64,000 bases of DNA from Calliopsis andreniformis. Its lineage: Eukaryota; Arthropoda; Insecta; Hymenoptera; Andrenidae. The stretch lies in the NCBI RefSeq assembly GCF_051401765.1, contig NC_135071.1:12812961-12876960 (forward strand), read 5' to 3'. A program made the position numbers and the translations under genes. Below the pieces are notes generated by a model that was not told where the DNA came from, made no database searches, and worked only from the letters and a program-made list of their open reading frames with translations. How positions within the stretch are numbered: position 1 is the stretch's first letter; each line of letters begins with the position of its first letter. Below are positions 28,801 through 43,800 of the stretch, one piece after another.

Positions 28801-31800
28801 ATCATTGTTTCCTCGAGAGCAACTCGGCCTCTCTGTTTGTTATATTAGCCACGCAGATGTCTTCATTATCACACGGTCAATAACGTCAATATTGGTTCTC
28901 CATTTTGCGTGTACGATCATGCATGCATTAATATTTACTTTCAAAGGTATTTAGCGGCTCTGGCGTACGTGCCTCTCAATTATTAGCTGTTTCAGAGCTG
29001 CGTACATAAAGAGGTTCATAGACCTTAATTGAAAGACAAATTTAATGGCAAGACACATATAATTATATCGCATAATTACCTAATCTATTTTATTATTTTT
29101 CAGCATGAGTATATAAAAGATCGTAAATAAAAACGAATGAGTATATCACTAGTTTAAAACGAATGTTACCACTACTAACATTTGAATCGATGAATTAAAG
29201 AATAGTACGAGTTCAAGAACCACATTTTAAGATACTTGATCCCAAAATATAATTCTGTACATTTTACGTATCTGGACCATAAAATCAAAGCGTATTAAGT
29301 CCACTTGCTTTCTTTGTGCCTTAATATATTTTGGCCCTAAGGTCTGATTTTGAGATTATTTGAAAATGGCTAATCTTGGTCATATGCTGTCTTTCAACTC
29401 ATCGATTCGTTTACACTTTAAAATAATATTTTATAGAATATAGAAAACTCAATTAATTTTGCTTTCAATGATGTGTAATTCCTATTAGGAGTGGTACAGC
29501 AGAGTGTTCAGTTCGAAGCCGAAAGCCATCCATGCAGGAACGCTGTACGATTATAAATTATATTATCTGTGGAAGATATATCGCTGCCACGTATCTGTCA
29601 TTGCGAAACTCGGTATACTAACGTAACATATGGTAACAAAAACAATTCATACATTCATGAGAGCAGGTGCTAACGATGTAAGCCATACATTCGCGTGTTT
29701 TGCTCGTATATGCCAAAAGTGACGTGTTTAATGTGCAGGGCACTGCGCTTCTGATGATATAACCGAGAAGACAGTAATGCTTTAAAGAATTCATTTTACG
29801 AATGATGCTTCATTTTTCTAGATGAACAACCCCAAACAGAGGCAATCTAGTACGTGATCCATGCTTTGCTGACTAACTGAAATTTATTTCCTTAAAATTG
29901 ACTTCATTTTATTAAAAATGCAAAGTAAAACTGGTCTTCGGATCTACACATTTTTTGTCAAAAATCAGTGTAACTAAAAAGTCTAACAACGAATCACCTA
30001 AATTGAATTAAACCTGTATCTAATATTAAAATAAAAACTAGATGCATTTATTTTTAAAAGAAGCATCTCTAATTTTAGAACATCGTGTAAATAAAAGACC
30101 TGGTTTATACTTTTTCAATGAAATTTTAATAATATTACATGTATCTTGTACCAGCATTCTAAGCTACTACTATCAAAGTGATTATATCTTAAGGACTCCA
30201 AAAATCACACATCTATTTGAATGAGTAGTACCTACTATAACATTGTACAACTATGGATACTCCTCCATCCTAATTTAATCCTAACTCAATCATGTACTTG
30301 ACATATTCATTGCACCTGGTGAAACAGAATAGGGGTCTAAGTGTGTAACGCACCAGGTGCGTTAGAAGATGCATTCTTGTTTATGTATGAGTCGTGTGTG
30401 ACCAGTACGAAGCAGAAAGTCGATGTTAAATTACAGTGGCGTCAGTATTTAACCCTCTGCACTTGAGCTTTCTTTCATCTGAATACTATAACAACTTATA
30501 CTTTTTCTTACATGGAAATAAAATTCCTTTGCTCTAAATAAGTTCAAATAGCGTAACAACGAAGCTATAACGACAAAATATAGGACAGTAAAACCTCGTT
30601 TATTTGAAGACTTAAAGCGACAGGACAGTTCCAATAATAGAGGTCAATTTGCATTTCCAGTGCATTTTCTTCTTAATTCGGATAATACTGCCCAACTATG
30701 GAGAAAGATAGTAACTACAGAAAAATGTGAAGCTTTTTGCATCTCTGAATAATTATGAACACTCTGAATCTTGTTTTAGTACAGTAGCAATAAAATGTTT
30801 TTAGTAAGTACTGCTTTTCTCCATAGTTGCGCAGAATAGAGGTGCGCAGAGTCTTAAGTAAAAATTCGTTCACATAAACGAGGTTCTATTATACAGGATG
30901 CTTCATAACATGTGTCCTACTTCAGGAGTCGATTGTATGCTTAAAAACAATGAAAAAAGAGGGTCCCACATCAAAGATTTGAGGCTTTCATGGCCCAGCA
31001 TCATACAGTTCTCACTCTAGAGGCTTTCGTCTGTAAGGCGTGTCCTTTTGGAATAATTCTCTCAACGTTTCGCCAGCCTTGTAACTAGCTTCATCAGGGA
31101 GTCAAGAGACACACTGATACCAGTATAAGGGAAAATAATTCCAAAGGGACACGGCTTACACCCGAAAGCCTCAATAGTGAGAACTGTATGGGTCCCACGT
31201 GTTATGAAACACCCTGTACACTGTAGAAAAATCTTCATTTCGAATAGCCACGAGGTTCTCTCGAAACGGTTCTTCCAGCACAAAAATCGCAGAGCGAGGA
31301 CTCACGAATCACGGATTTATCAGAATCCCAAAGAGAGCCGCGCGAATCTCGACTTTCTGCAGATACCCATCCGCACCTCGGAGCGAGCGCCGCGAATCGC
31401 TTCAATGAACGCTTCTTTCCGCGCGGGGACAACAGATCCGCGAGGATCATTAGAGATAAGAGCGGACCATTGTCCGCTTATAAACGTGACTCGTACGAGA
31501 TAGCAGAATAGCTAGGCCCTGGGACAAAAGGAGAGGAGCCGGAAAAGAAGCCACGAGCCGAGATTCTTTCTTACGCTCCCTTCCGTCGCGGCAATTAATG
31601 GCTCGCCAACGTTAATTGTCAGCGGCGGTTTAATGCCGTGAGTTACGAACACGGCATTTTGCACATTTCCACCGCCAACCCTCGTCTTTCCACCCAGATA
31701 ACTTGCCGCGTCGGCGAGACGCGATTGTGAGAGTGCACGGCGCTGAGAAAAGCTGCAGCCAAACTTTAGGGGCGTGTATAGGTAACGGTGGAGAAAATTT

Positions 31801-34800
31801 CGAGCCATGAATCAGACAATGTGGTAAACAGGTCTTCAGAAACTGGCACAGTGAGGGTCTAATCAGGCCAACGTCTAATTTCTTTCTTCGTAGCTTTTAT
31901 AAAGATTTGTAGTTTTATGGAATATAGAAGCAGGGTTGCCACACATATTCCTATCTTAGGTATAGGGAAGGAAGAGATGGGTGTCTAGAAGCTTGACTTG
32001 AGCAAGAACTTAGGAATACAATACAATTAGACAACCCATTATTTCTTCCTTAACTCACAATTTCTCCCACCGTATTCAGGGAAGGGAATTGTGTGGCAAC
32101 CCTGGGTAGATGTATGTAGAAACCTCCATTACTTTTTTACTTTAAAGGACCTAAGTTTCTCTAACATCTTTTTCTTATTTAGGCTCAAGGAATGTACTGA
32201 GAAAGTTTGGCACACAAAAACTGGAACACCTTGTATACTATAGAGTCTTTACTTAATATAGACTCAAAGTTCATTAACGATGAGTCTACAACAAGAACAC
32301 ATTTCTATCATCAAGTTGTGCAGGAAATTCACTTTTAAATGTATAAGTACGCGAATAATATTCGCTTGGTCCAGATTGTTCCAAACTATAGTAACATTTC
32401 ATAAAATGGTTCTACTGGTGTGTATAAGAAGCTTAGTGATACCATGCATTTAATAATAAAATTACCACGCCTCTGTGGTCTCGTTTGCTCCAAAATGTTT
32501 CGAAGTACAGTAACATTTTGTTTGCATAATGGTATCGTATAATGCTTAAAACTGATTTTTGTTTCACGTTGCATTATGGGATTTAGAGAATCGTTAACAC
32601 AGTGTGCAAACAGCAGATTGGATAGTGTGAATATCACCGTGCAAAATCTATTGAAAAATGTTTCGACGAACAGCTGGCGAGCAGCTGACGAACGCGCGGT
32701 GACCTGCTGTTGATTGAATGGGTAGTGGGAATCAATCTTTGCTTGTCGACATCAATCGAGACATGGAGACTGAAGTGATATACGGTATGCAAATTTAATG
32801 TTTTACAGTCTACAGAATAAAAATTATATCCTCCTTGTGACCTGTGTACATATACTACACTGTGTCTAATATAATATTTTATATACCTACTTGCTGAATG
32901 ATCTCGGGTGACAGTTTAATCAGGAATCCTTTGCTGGAGTCAAAGCAATGATTCAATGTTTAGGCTAATCGTTTGGATGATAAAACAGAGGTATTTGATA
33001 AGAAGGCTTTATCAGTCACCGCTCTCATTGCCAGATCATTGGCCAAAAAAGGTCTCTCGCCTGTACCCCTTTCAGTCAGTGATTGATAAAGCAGTCGTGG
33101 ATTAAGTCCTGCGCAGTAATAACACCTCCGACAAATAACCCGCTTAACAGTCGATCCACGACATCTTTTAAACGCAACGAGCGTGTGCCATGTTCATCGA
33201 GACATGGTAGAGGTGTTGCAAGATTGTATGCGTTTCGAATAATTCTAGGTCTCTTGTTTTATCCAATTCCAAGGAAATTAATTTTCTATATAAACCAATA
33301 ATCGACATAATTAGGAAATTGCATTGAATCCCTACGTGTTCGGCTGAATCGCGTAACAAATACTTGTAAATACAAGAAAATGTATAGACTGAATTGATAC
33401 ATTTTAATTTTATATTAATTTGAATTTTCACCCAATTTCTATTTAAATTTGCAAGGAAAAGTACTGGCAGCATAACAAATTCATTTAATATGCACAATGT
33501 GACCTCGTTTTCGGTTCAAATCACTGTATCAACTCTTTAAAAAACGAGGAAACTGTAAACGTACGTTCTCTTCTGGTATAAAATGTCAAACAATACGAAA
33601 TCATATTATCGATACAACCGCTGATTATGGATTCAAATAACGACTGAATTAAATTGTCATGCGAGCCATGCATTCCTATCGGCGTGATACGCATCGAATT
33701 ATACACACATGCAGCCGATGTGCGCTGAATCTCTGCATATCGGACATATCCGTGATTCCTTTATTATCATTCATCGAATAAAAGAAAACCCGAACAGTAT
33801 CCAACACAAACTTATACTGGAACAGATCCTTCAAAAGCAGAAAATACGCGAAGCAATTTCAGTTGTTAATATTTTGTGACCTAGTAATCATATGCTTTTA
33901 GATCAATACTACAAATTGGCAAAGAGTTCTTAAAGAATGATCAAATTTGAAGGACTACCTTCATAAGTGTTAATCTTTTCTACAGGACTTTAAGAGAAAG
34001 ATAGAGGAGACGTCAAAATGAGTATGTACATTACAAAATGCTATACAAAATCCAAAAAATGTTACCTAGTTTCTTATTAAAAAATACAAAGTGCACGCTG
34101 TATATAAAAATATATAAAATATCAAAAGCAAAGTAGGTGTCCTGATATTTAAAGAATGAAATAGGTTTCTACTCTGATTCTATTTTTTAAAACGTATCTA
34201 CAAAAATTTGATTTTGCATACATATCTGCAGTCTACTTATTAACAGGAAACTATTTGTACCAGTACTTTAATGTTCTTTATGGCGAAGCCTACAAAGATT
34301 TCTAGTCGACGAGGAACAGTATCAAGAATAGAGAGCGATCATTTGCATTCCGAAAAAGCATACAGCGCATAAATATACGCTAAATAAATGCAATTGCGTC
34401 TCGAAAGAAACGATCGACATGGTTTTATATACCCAATTATTTTCTCTTCGAAACACTTGGACCAGTTTCAGCAATGGGAAAGTACAGTTTTGAGAGAACC
34501 TGACCGTATCTTTTTCTTCAGAATTTATCCTCCTTGTTGATACTCTTTTCCCTCGTGAAATATAGACTATCTCGTGCGTATACAATTCATAGAAAGTTTA
34601 GAGGGTCGACAGGTTATATTCTATGCGAAAGTAACTTCCTGATAGTAAATTTTCAGACTTAGAGAACGTGCATATACATATGTATGTTTAGTCAATGTGA
34701 CGGTCGATCGAGAAATACGATGCTACGTCCATATGCAAATAACTATAAATATATTCTCAGAGTATGTCAATCGGTAGTGTGTGTCCAGCGAGTCAAAGAC

Positions 34801-37800
34801 AAATTAACTTTAGAATAATGAAGAAATACAAGAAATTTTAGAAAAATATGTCACCTTCTGGTATGGATGAATTTCGAAATTATTCAAAATTGAAGTGTTC
34901 TGGTTAAAAAAACCGTAAATGTCAAGAAGCAAATTTTTAAGACGAAAAAGAAACTCACATGACTTTTAATTATTATCATGAGTGATGCCATCTTTTAGTA
35001 CTGTTGTAAATTGCAAACTCCTTAAGAAAGGAAATTATTCACAGTATTCTCAGTGGAGCAGAGAATATCTTCTGATAAAAAACAAAATACTTCAATTTTA
35101 GTACTTCTAGTCTTTCAACTATAGTTGAAGTATTTTTGAATAAACAAAACCAAGTGGAACATGGAAAGAAAAGACTGATTTATGTTGGAAGCATGTTAAA
35201 AAGCCTTAAAAATGAACTTAAGAATTATTAATCATAAAGACAAATCCCTAACTATATATTCAACTCTGACAAATTCTCGTAAAAACATCCTTCAACGCTC
35301 CCTAATCAATTTTTCACGCAACAAACGGAGCTCAGCCCATCTTTACGGACGCTCAAGTAACCATCGTAAATTGAATAAACGCAGGAACGAGATTGACAGA
35401 TATCGCGGAGGATCATGGGAACGCGTTTGGAATCGGTGTCTGATCGAGGCAGAAGAAAGGAGAACAAGCACGTAGAAAAGTGCACCGAGCAAGAGATAGG
35501 ACGTTTTGATAAGAGATTCCTTGCACGAGAGCCTCAGCCGCGTGGGCGGTTCGTTCCGGATTCCTTGACCACCTCCTCCCCCCTGCTGACCGTTCTTTAG
35601 TCAGTCCCTTTCGTCGTCCGCCTCCACTTTCGTCCTTCTCTGTCTCGTTCACGGCGCGGTAGGTGCGCGCCTTTGTGAAATCATCACTGAGCCGACCCTG
35701 AGACGTCTCGAGGGTGGACGACTACATTGCCTCCTCAACTACGTGCATCACCATTACACACCGCTAATTTGCCATCTCCTTTTGTATCTGTCTCTGTATA
35801 CTGCTCCGCCGAAAGTTACTGCGTGAATCAGGCCCCCCCTCGGCACTAAATCAGTTCGACGCTTCGCCTTGCGGTATAATTACGGGAACAATATTCGATT
35901 CATCCTGATCGTCAAATTATTCCCTGACCCTTGTTTGGTGGGTGGTCCCTTCGATTAGCGAAGTGAATTTCATTCTTCGGTACAGAGACTAAGTTTAACC
36001 CTGTCTACAACTTGGGTCGTTTGTGGCCTGAATTATTTTTGCTTTTGGATTCTCTATTGCCTTGTTCAAACATTTTAGGTAATTTGTAACAGTGAAAAGT
36101 ACTGGATGAAATTTTAGACACTTGGAAAAGTATTTAAGTATTGTTTTGGATTTTTTTAAATGTTAAAAGGTAAAAATAGGTGGATCTAAGTTGCAGTTGG
36201 CAATGCCAACTTGGTATTAGTAAAAATTAGGTTACAGAGGAAGGGTTAAACGTTTGTACTTGGAGATTTATGATTTTGTCTTCATGATATCGACTTGGAA
36301 TCACCAGTATTGATAAAAGGATACTGATATACTGTGTGCAGTTAATTCAGAACTCTTGAGCATCAACTGTTGTCGAGAGTTGGGCATCAAACCTAATTTC
36401 GAAGTCATTAAAAACTTATAAACAAGCTTGCTAAAAAAAGATCCACGGTGCAATTAGCCAACCTTTTGAGTTTGCTTCGGCAACAATTTAATTTCAGACG
36501 TCGTTTAAAGCTAGTTTGTCTTGTTTACACTTCGTTTAATTTCGCGTTTTTTCCGTATCTGATATAACATGGGCGCTAAGTGTGTCAGATTACACGAAAC
36601 TTACGAGCCACGCCTTTACCCAATTTATCTTTCTCGCTTGCCCATACAGTTCACGATTTCTATTGCTATTGCGCTGTCAGATTAGTGATACACAATTTAT
36701 ACTCGTAGGACATAATGATAGTTACCGAGCTATTAGTCGCTAATATTGGCACGACTACAGATCACTTAAATGTTTACAAGTCAATCTTATGAAAGAATTC
36801 ATACCAAGCTATTATTAATCGTTTAAGAATAAATAATTATTAAGTAAATGAAACATTTGGGGCAATAAGGATACAAGCCATATTTATTAAAAAATAATGA
36901 AAATTAGCGACACTGTCCTCAGAAATCCTTGCTGCAGTTTAAATATTGCCATTATTTTGAGTCAACAAAATCCTTAGACCTAAGTCACACATAACATAAC
37001 ATTAGTAAATTTTTACTTGATTTCAGAATTTAATAAAAAGCTTTGAAGTCGATTTTCTTAATACAAGCCCAATGTGGCTTATGTCCTCATTGCTCCAAAC
37101 GCTTCAAACAGAGTAGCAATAGAGTCCAAAGAACTAGAGCATAAACAGACGTAAAAACGAAGACTTTTAAGTAAACTGAATCCGAAATGAATGAGATTTC
37201 TAAGGTATGCACAATAATAAACTTGTTCAATTAAAACTCGTAATCTCTACCTAGATGATATGTTTCCATGGTTGACTTCACAGAGCAAACTTTGATACAC
37301 CTTTCATGCTCCTCAAGATATGCATCCTACTTTCGCTAATGTAAACCTGTCTGCATGAACGCGCTATCTGTTCCCTGATAAGCTTAATCTTAAGGAACGA
37401 GCTATTTGTTCAACTTTTACATTCAATCCGAATATTTTCCACCTTTTTTTATATTCCTCGAGTGTTTCACTGGTTACTTAGGTATGTACACGAGAAAGAC
37501 AAATCAAACTCTATATTAAAATTGAAACGGTGAATCGAAGGACAGTACAAGTCCCAAATTAGCCATTTTCAAATAATTTCAAGACTATATCTGGACCCCA
37601 GAGCCAATGTGTATTAAGTCACCCAGAAAACAAGTAATTTATATACACTCTGGCTCTGTGGTTCAGGTATGTAAAATGCACAGAAGTACTCGTTGGGATG
37701 TAATATCTCAAAATGAGGTTCCTGGACTGGTACTATTCAACAAATCGCAGATTCAATCATTTAGTATCTAATTTCAAAGTTACGTTGATACGAAAATTTC

Positions 37801-40800
37801 ATTTGGGTAACGTTCTGTTCCCTTTCAGTCTAGGATCGTCGCTGCACCTACTCCTAATAGCTCGCGAAGCTTCAAAGCAAAATATTTCTATCCTATTCCC
37901 AATTTGACTAATTGGCCTCCCAGCAAACGATAACCACAGCCACGGAGGAGTCAGCGTCTCGTAGTCGATGGCATTGCGTAATGCCGAGAGAAATTTCGTC
38001 GGACGTTCTGTCACGGGTTTAAAATAAATTACCGCGATGCAGGCCGATGACCTGGCCCGCCCAGCACGTGCAAAAATCTTTTTCTCCCTCTGGCAGAGTC
38101 AGCTCTCACCACACGCGGAGCCAAAAGCATCCTAACAGCACAATTCGGTCACAAGGATGCCTAATTAAGAGCACTTTCGACCCATCGACAACGCTCAAAC
38201 GCTTCTCCACGATTCGATGCTGAGAGGTAAACGCGCTCGTCCACGGAGACCGCGATATAACTCTTTGGGTTAACTTTATCTCGGAGCAGTTCACACAGCG
38301 GGATAATGCGCTCGTAAAATTAGAAATACTTCACGCTCCGTGACGCTTTGAGTCTTAACTATACCATTAAGTACAAACACGATGGTAAGTGTGTGAGTAT
38401 TTAAACGCTTCCTCGAAAAATTCTGAAATGTATTATAAATGTAGCCTTTTTTCATCCTTATCTGGAGGAAGACTTATCGGTGATAATTTTGTTCTTCGTG
38501 AAAAATAATGGGTATTTTGAAACGTTACGTGAAAGTGTGTAGAAATTATTAAAGATTACAAAAATAATACATTAGCTATCAAGATTATTTCAGTTCCATT
38601 CGAGTGGTTACTTGTGAGAAGAGTTGATAGTTTTAAGAAATTTGTGAGGTACTACCAACATTTTTCAGTTTAACTGGAAAATTAACACCTGCGAGTGTTG
38701 ACAGTATTTATTATAATTACTGTTAGTATTGTAAGTATTGCTAACATTTATTAAAGGATTTCCAGTTAAATTAATCACCCTGTATACATATATCAAACAG
38801 GATTGAAGTTACAGAAAATTCTCATATACCTCTCTCAATGCTAGGGATGAAAAATGTTGAATTCCTGAGGGCAGTTCTCACCCACTAAACATGAATATCA
38901 GAAGCTAAAAAATCTGTGGTTGTAAGGCAAAACGACCTATGTCACATTTTCAAGAAATTTGAGTTAAAGCCATAATTGACATCTAGGATATAAAATGTAT
39001 ACTTTTAGGAAGAAAGAAACAAAACCAAACAAAACTACGTGACAACCACAGAAATAACGAACAAGGAAAATTTCCAATGTTCTAATTCCAATTAAATAAA
39101 GTCTCATTTTAAAAGCCAGCCCAGCGTTAAAATCCTCTAGACTCTAGACAGTACATATTAAAATCGCATTGAAAACGCGTCTCTCCGAATGCAACCCGAC
39201 ACAAGGATCGCAAATAGTCCGAAATGGAAACATTAATGTAATTTGATCCCCTGATAATTTTCCTTCCAGCCAGGCAAGTCTCCATTGTTCGATATTGTCC
39301 GCATAAAACGTGTCTCACGCGTGTCGAGGTTCATGAATGCACCAGCAACAATAATAGCAACGCTCTCCCGCTGGGTGGGACAGCGAGTGCACTTAGAATC
39401 GCGCCGCAGTCGTACTTGTTGATGTTTTAACAACCTCCACGCGCGAAAACGGAACAGACGACGGCGGAGAGGAAGGAGCAGCACTTTTAACCCCATCGAC
39501 GCCATCGTTGTTTCGCGGTTTAAGCAGGACCTGGCAAACTAATTGCGCGTTAAAGGCTGTTGCTAAACATTTCGGGCAGCATCGAGTGTCGAGGCGAAGT
39601 TCCAAAATTGCCAGGCATCCTTGAGCATCGAAACAGCAGAATTGCTTTACCTTTAATTGGTATGGTGTGTCCTGCAGTATTTATAATTTAGACGAACTCG
39701 GATAGTAGCACTTGGTTTGCAAAATGTTCATGGATAATTTGTATGTAATTTGAGATGTTAATAAACTGAGGGTTTGTGAGTTTCTGTGAGTTTCTGTGAG
39801 TTAGTCGTTTTTTATAATAGAGTATTTTAGTGATGCTACATTGTGCTATATTAAGGTAAATGTCCCGATACGTGAATGTTTCAGATATCAAATGTCGTAG
39901 CAAGTGAACAATTTGAAAATGCATGTTTCGATACTTGGTTTATTTTCTTATTAGATATATTAGAATTTAAGATTAAAATTGAATAAAATTAGCGTTAGTG
40001 TTCAGATATTGGGACACGATCGATTACCAGGACACTTTCTCATCATATCACTTGAATATTAATTTAAGGTAAATGTTCCAATAGTCGATTATGTCCTGGT
40101 ACTTTTTCTTTAACTTTAATTCGCTGTATATTTTTTATAAATATATCGTCAACAAGTATAATATTCTACAATAATTTTTCCCCACCGTCTCCATCTTGCC
40201 CTCTACTTCCTCTATTTTAAAAAACTCCAAAGCAGGTCGCCGCGATGCATTCGCATTGCAACGAAGGAACACGAACGAAGGGCGAAGCAACCTTCTCGCG
40301 ATAATTACCGTTGGCACATTTCGTGGCCGAATGTAGCGGCCAGTTTCGAATTCGTGGCTCGGGGGTTTCGTGCAGGCTGCACTTTCGAGAGAGCATCGAA
40401 CAGCATTACAAATTGCGATGCACGCACAACCTTATACGGCTGCGGGTACGAGAAAGCGAGCCCTGCCCCTTCTCCCTTCCGCCACGGCAGCTAACCCTGC
40501 TGATCCAGACCGTGGAACCTGGTCCTGGACATCAAACAGGACCAGATATGCTGCGTTGTAGCGCCCAACTGGTATACGCGCGACTGCACGCCTCTGTCTT
40601 TCTCTCTCCAGCAAACTGCACCAGGTGCAATCGACAGGTCGCTGTCGTCCTAACCGCGGGACGCAGTCGTGCCAGTGGAAATGCATTTTGTGGAGACCTA
40701 ATCGAGATCGGCGGAAATTAACCTCTAAAGGCTGATTCTATCGTTTCTTATTTGTACTTTTACTCTCTATTTAGAGGGAACCTCGTTTGATCCTCTTCCT

Positions 40801-43800
40801 ATATTTTCCCACGATTCTTTGAGGGTCGTCATGAGATGAAATTCGTCAGGGTATTGCAGGGGATCAGAGATAATTAAATGGAAAAATAATTTCTGTCGAA
40901 TGGAGTAATGGAGGAAAACTCTTTGGGTGCTACGCTATTACATGGGTATGGGTATCTGGATATTTTAATGAACCTTTGTGAGTTTGAGAATTCGTCAAGC
41001 CTGAAATCTACTTTAAATGCAAAATAGTTTAGGAGGTATTAATAACTACTTTAAGAACTTTTAATTTTCAAATTTCTAAATTACCAAATTCTCAAATCTA
41101 CAAATCTACAAATTTTCAAAATTTCATATTTTCAAATTTTCAAATTTTCAAAATTTCAAAATTTCAAATTTTCAAATTTCTAAACCTTCAAATTTTCAAA
41201 TTTTTAAATTTTCAGTTTTTCGAACTACATTGCACCAAATTTACTATGTAATTACAGTAAATAGTATAGTTCACATATTATTTATTTTTAAACAAGTAAA
41301 ACTAACATATTTGAATCTCTTTATGTAATTTTTAATTTGAGGTTGTTTTTTTCTACTAGAAAAGACTTTTGGTTTTCCTTTCCTGCGATTTTACGAATAT
41401 CTATACACTCGATAGAGAGCGATGAAGCTGTGTACCCATAGTGAAATATGGGTCATTTAAACATCGTTTAACCGAACGATCGATTATCCAAATATTATTT
41501 AATTGAACACTCGAAATTCGAGAACAACATTTAATGAAGCAATTGCCTCAATAACTACATTGGAGGATATTATCTTCTTCATAATACCGTACTCAAACAC
41601 TATGGGCAATATTGTAATGAAAAACCGGCTATGTGGATATTATAATTAATTTCCTAAAATTTCAAATAAATATTTATAGATATAAAATAAATTCAAGAAT
41701 TTCTTTGCAAGAGTCACGAAAGAAGCAAAATAGATTCAAGGACGACACAAAAACAAAAAAACCATGGACAGATCATAATCTTTGATTTGCAAATCTTTTA
41801 CGTTCCTGCCACAGCGAAACATTAAAGGAGAGAAAGAGAAATAGACAGAAAAAGAGAAAGGATCTACGCAAGATCTTCGCCAAGATTAGAAACACTATTT
41901 TCAGTTTGATTCTCACATTTCGTTTTCTACCCACCCTATTCTCTATTTTCATTACTTTGTACTTTCTTTGTTCTTTAAGTTGCTTTTTCGGGCTTTGATT
42001 CCGATCGAACTTCTCTCGACACTTTTCGATCAGAAAAGCTGAAGAAAATGATGAGAACTATTGTCAAAAAAGCTTAGAAGTCAATGAATTCTAACAGCAA
42101 ATATTTTTAGGACTCTGACTGTTAAAAATTCTGTACAATTCATACGATGACTCTGATTATAACTCTTTTAGATATTTGGATTTTACTGTTAGTTAATATT
42201 ATTGTCCATATAAATAATATTGTCCAGATACTATAATTTGTAGTCTATTTGAAACATTTGCAATATTTTTAAATATTATATGCAACTTTTTTAAAAATCT
42301 TCCCATAACTTATTGCAAATACCTACATAGAATAATATTCAAAACATTAACTCGGTTATTCAATCGATCAAAAGAAATAATTCCTACTACTACTCTTTTT
42401 CATTTTCAGTGGCAATTAAAAAACAATTAATGTAGTCAGAGCTACTAATTTAAAATTATAAATATTTTCATATAAGAATAGAAGAATCGTGAGTCACTGT
42501 ACAAAGAAAAATTAACATTAATCATTAACTACTACAACTATTAAAACTTACGTAACCACTATTAGCTGTCTCACAGACCGCTAATGTTTATTGCATTATT
42601 ATTAGCATAAAGGTGGCAAACAAAAAATCAAAATCACTTGTTCTTGCTCTGCACATTAATAATTAAAGAAGGGAAATAGATATAAATAATTAATAGCGAT
42701 CTTAGAGACTGATAATACTAATTAAAGTTTAACCATTAACGTAACATTTACAATTAACATAGTCATTAACAGTTTTCCTGCTAGGTCTAAAACACAAGCG
42801 CGATCATGTTGGAAAAACCACCCTCAACGTGCATCGCGGTGCATCGTCGATCGCTCAATAACTCTGTCCTCTCTCCGGAACAAAATCATTTCCATGCCCC
42901 ATAAAAATTCCCCGACTTGCTTCCCACGCAAGCGGAATCCTCGCAAAAGGAGCACGCGCAATTTTCGAATTCGCCCGAGCACGTGTTTCTTATTCAAACA
43001 ATCACGCGTTCCTACCTCGCTACTCCACCGTTTCCCACTTACAAATTTAAATTTACCCTCGGCCACGCATTCACGGAAGCTATTTCGTGAAATTCAACCA
43101 GAGACCTTGCGCCATTTTTACGTCATATTGGGGAACGAATCGAGCGAAAGGGGCTAGAAGAGACAGTCAAGAGAGGGAGAGGGAGAGAGAGAGGCAAACA
43201 TGTAGCAGAGGGTAGGGTGAAAACGAAAAGGGGTGGAAAAAGTAAAAACTTCGAAAGCTGCAACGCGAGCTGTACGTGTCTGGAAAGGAAAATAGAATAG
43301 AGGGGGAAGAGCAGAGAGAGCCTGGGGCAGAATGAGAAATAGAAAGAAAAGGGCAGGAAAACCGCCAGCCTCAGTACGGGTCCACGCTCCTATCGAGAGC
43401 TCGATTCGTATTTTGCTGTGCCCGTTTCCCGCCAAGATGCCTCAAACTAAAGGCTTTTGATTTCCCTAAAACTCACCAACGAAGCAGCACGCTCGAAGAA
43501 AATGAGGAGGAAATGCTTTCTGAGGATTCGTGAGAAATTCCTTGGCTTGTGAAACGTGCTTATTTTTATTTATTTCAACTGATGACTCTTAAAGCCATTA
43601 CACGCTATCGACATGTCGTTGGCAACTTGGTCGTCGAGAGACCAAAATTTAAGCAACTACTGTACAGAGCTGGTAAGGTTGCATCTAGCAGAAACGTAGA
43701 TCTGTATGGTTGTAGTAGTAAATAGAAGTTTCAGATGTAGCCTATTATTGGCCAAACTAATCAAAACTACTAACTGAATCATCGTATCCCTTATACATAC

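Noticed and set aside
40311..40721. 136-codon frame on the plus strand
   Set aside because: GC-rich intronic island with frames open in several registers. No domain seen.
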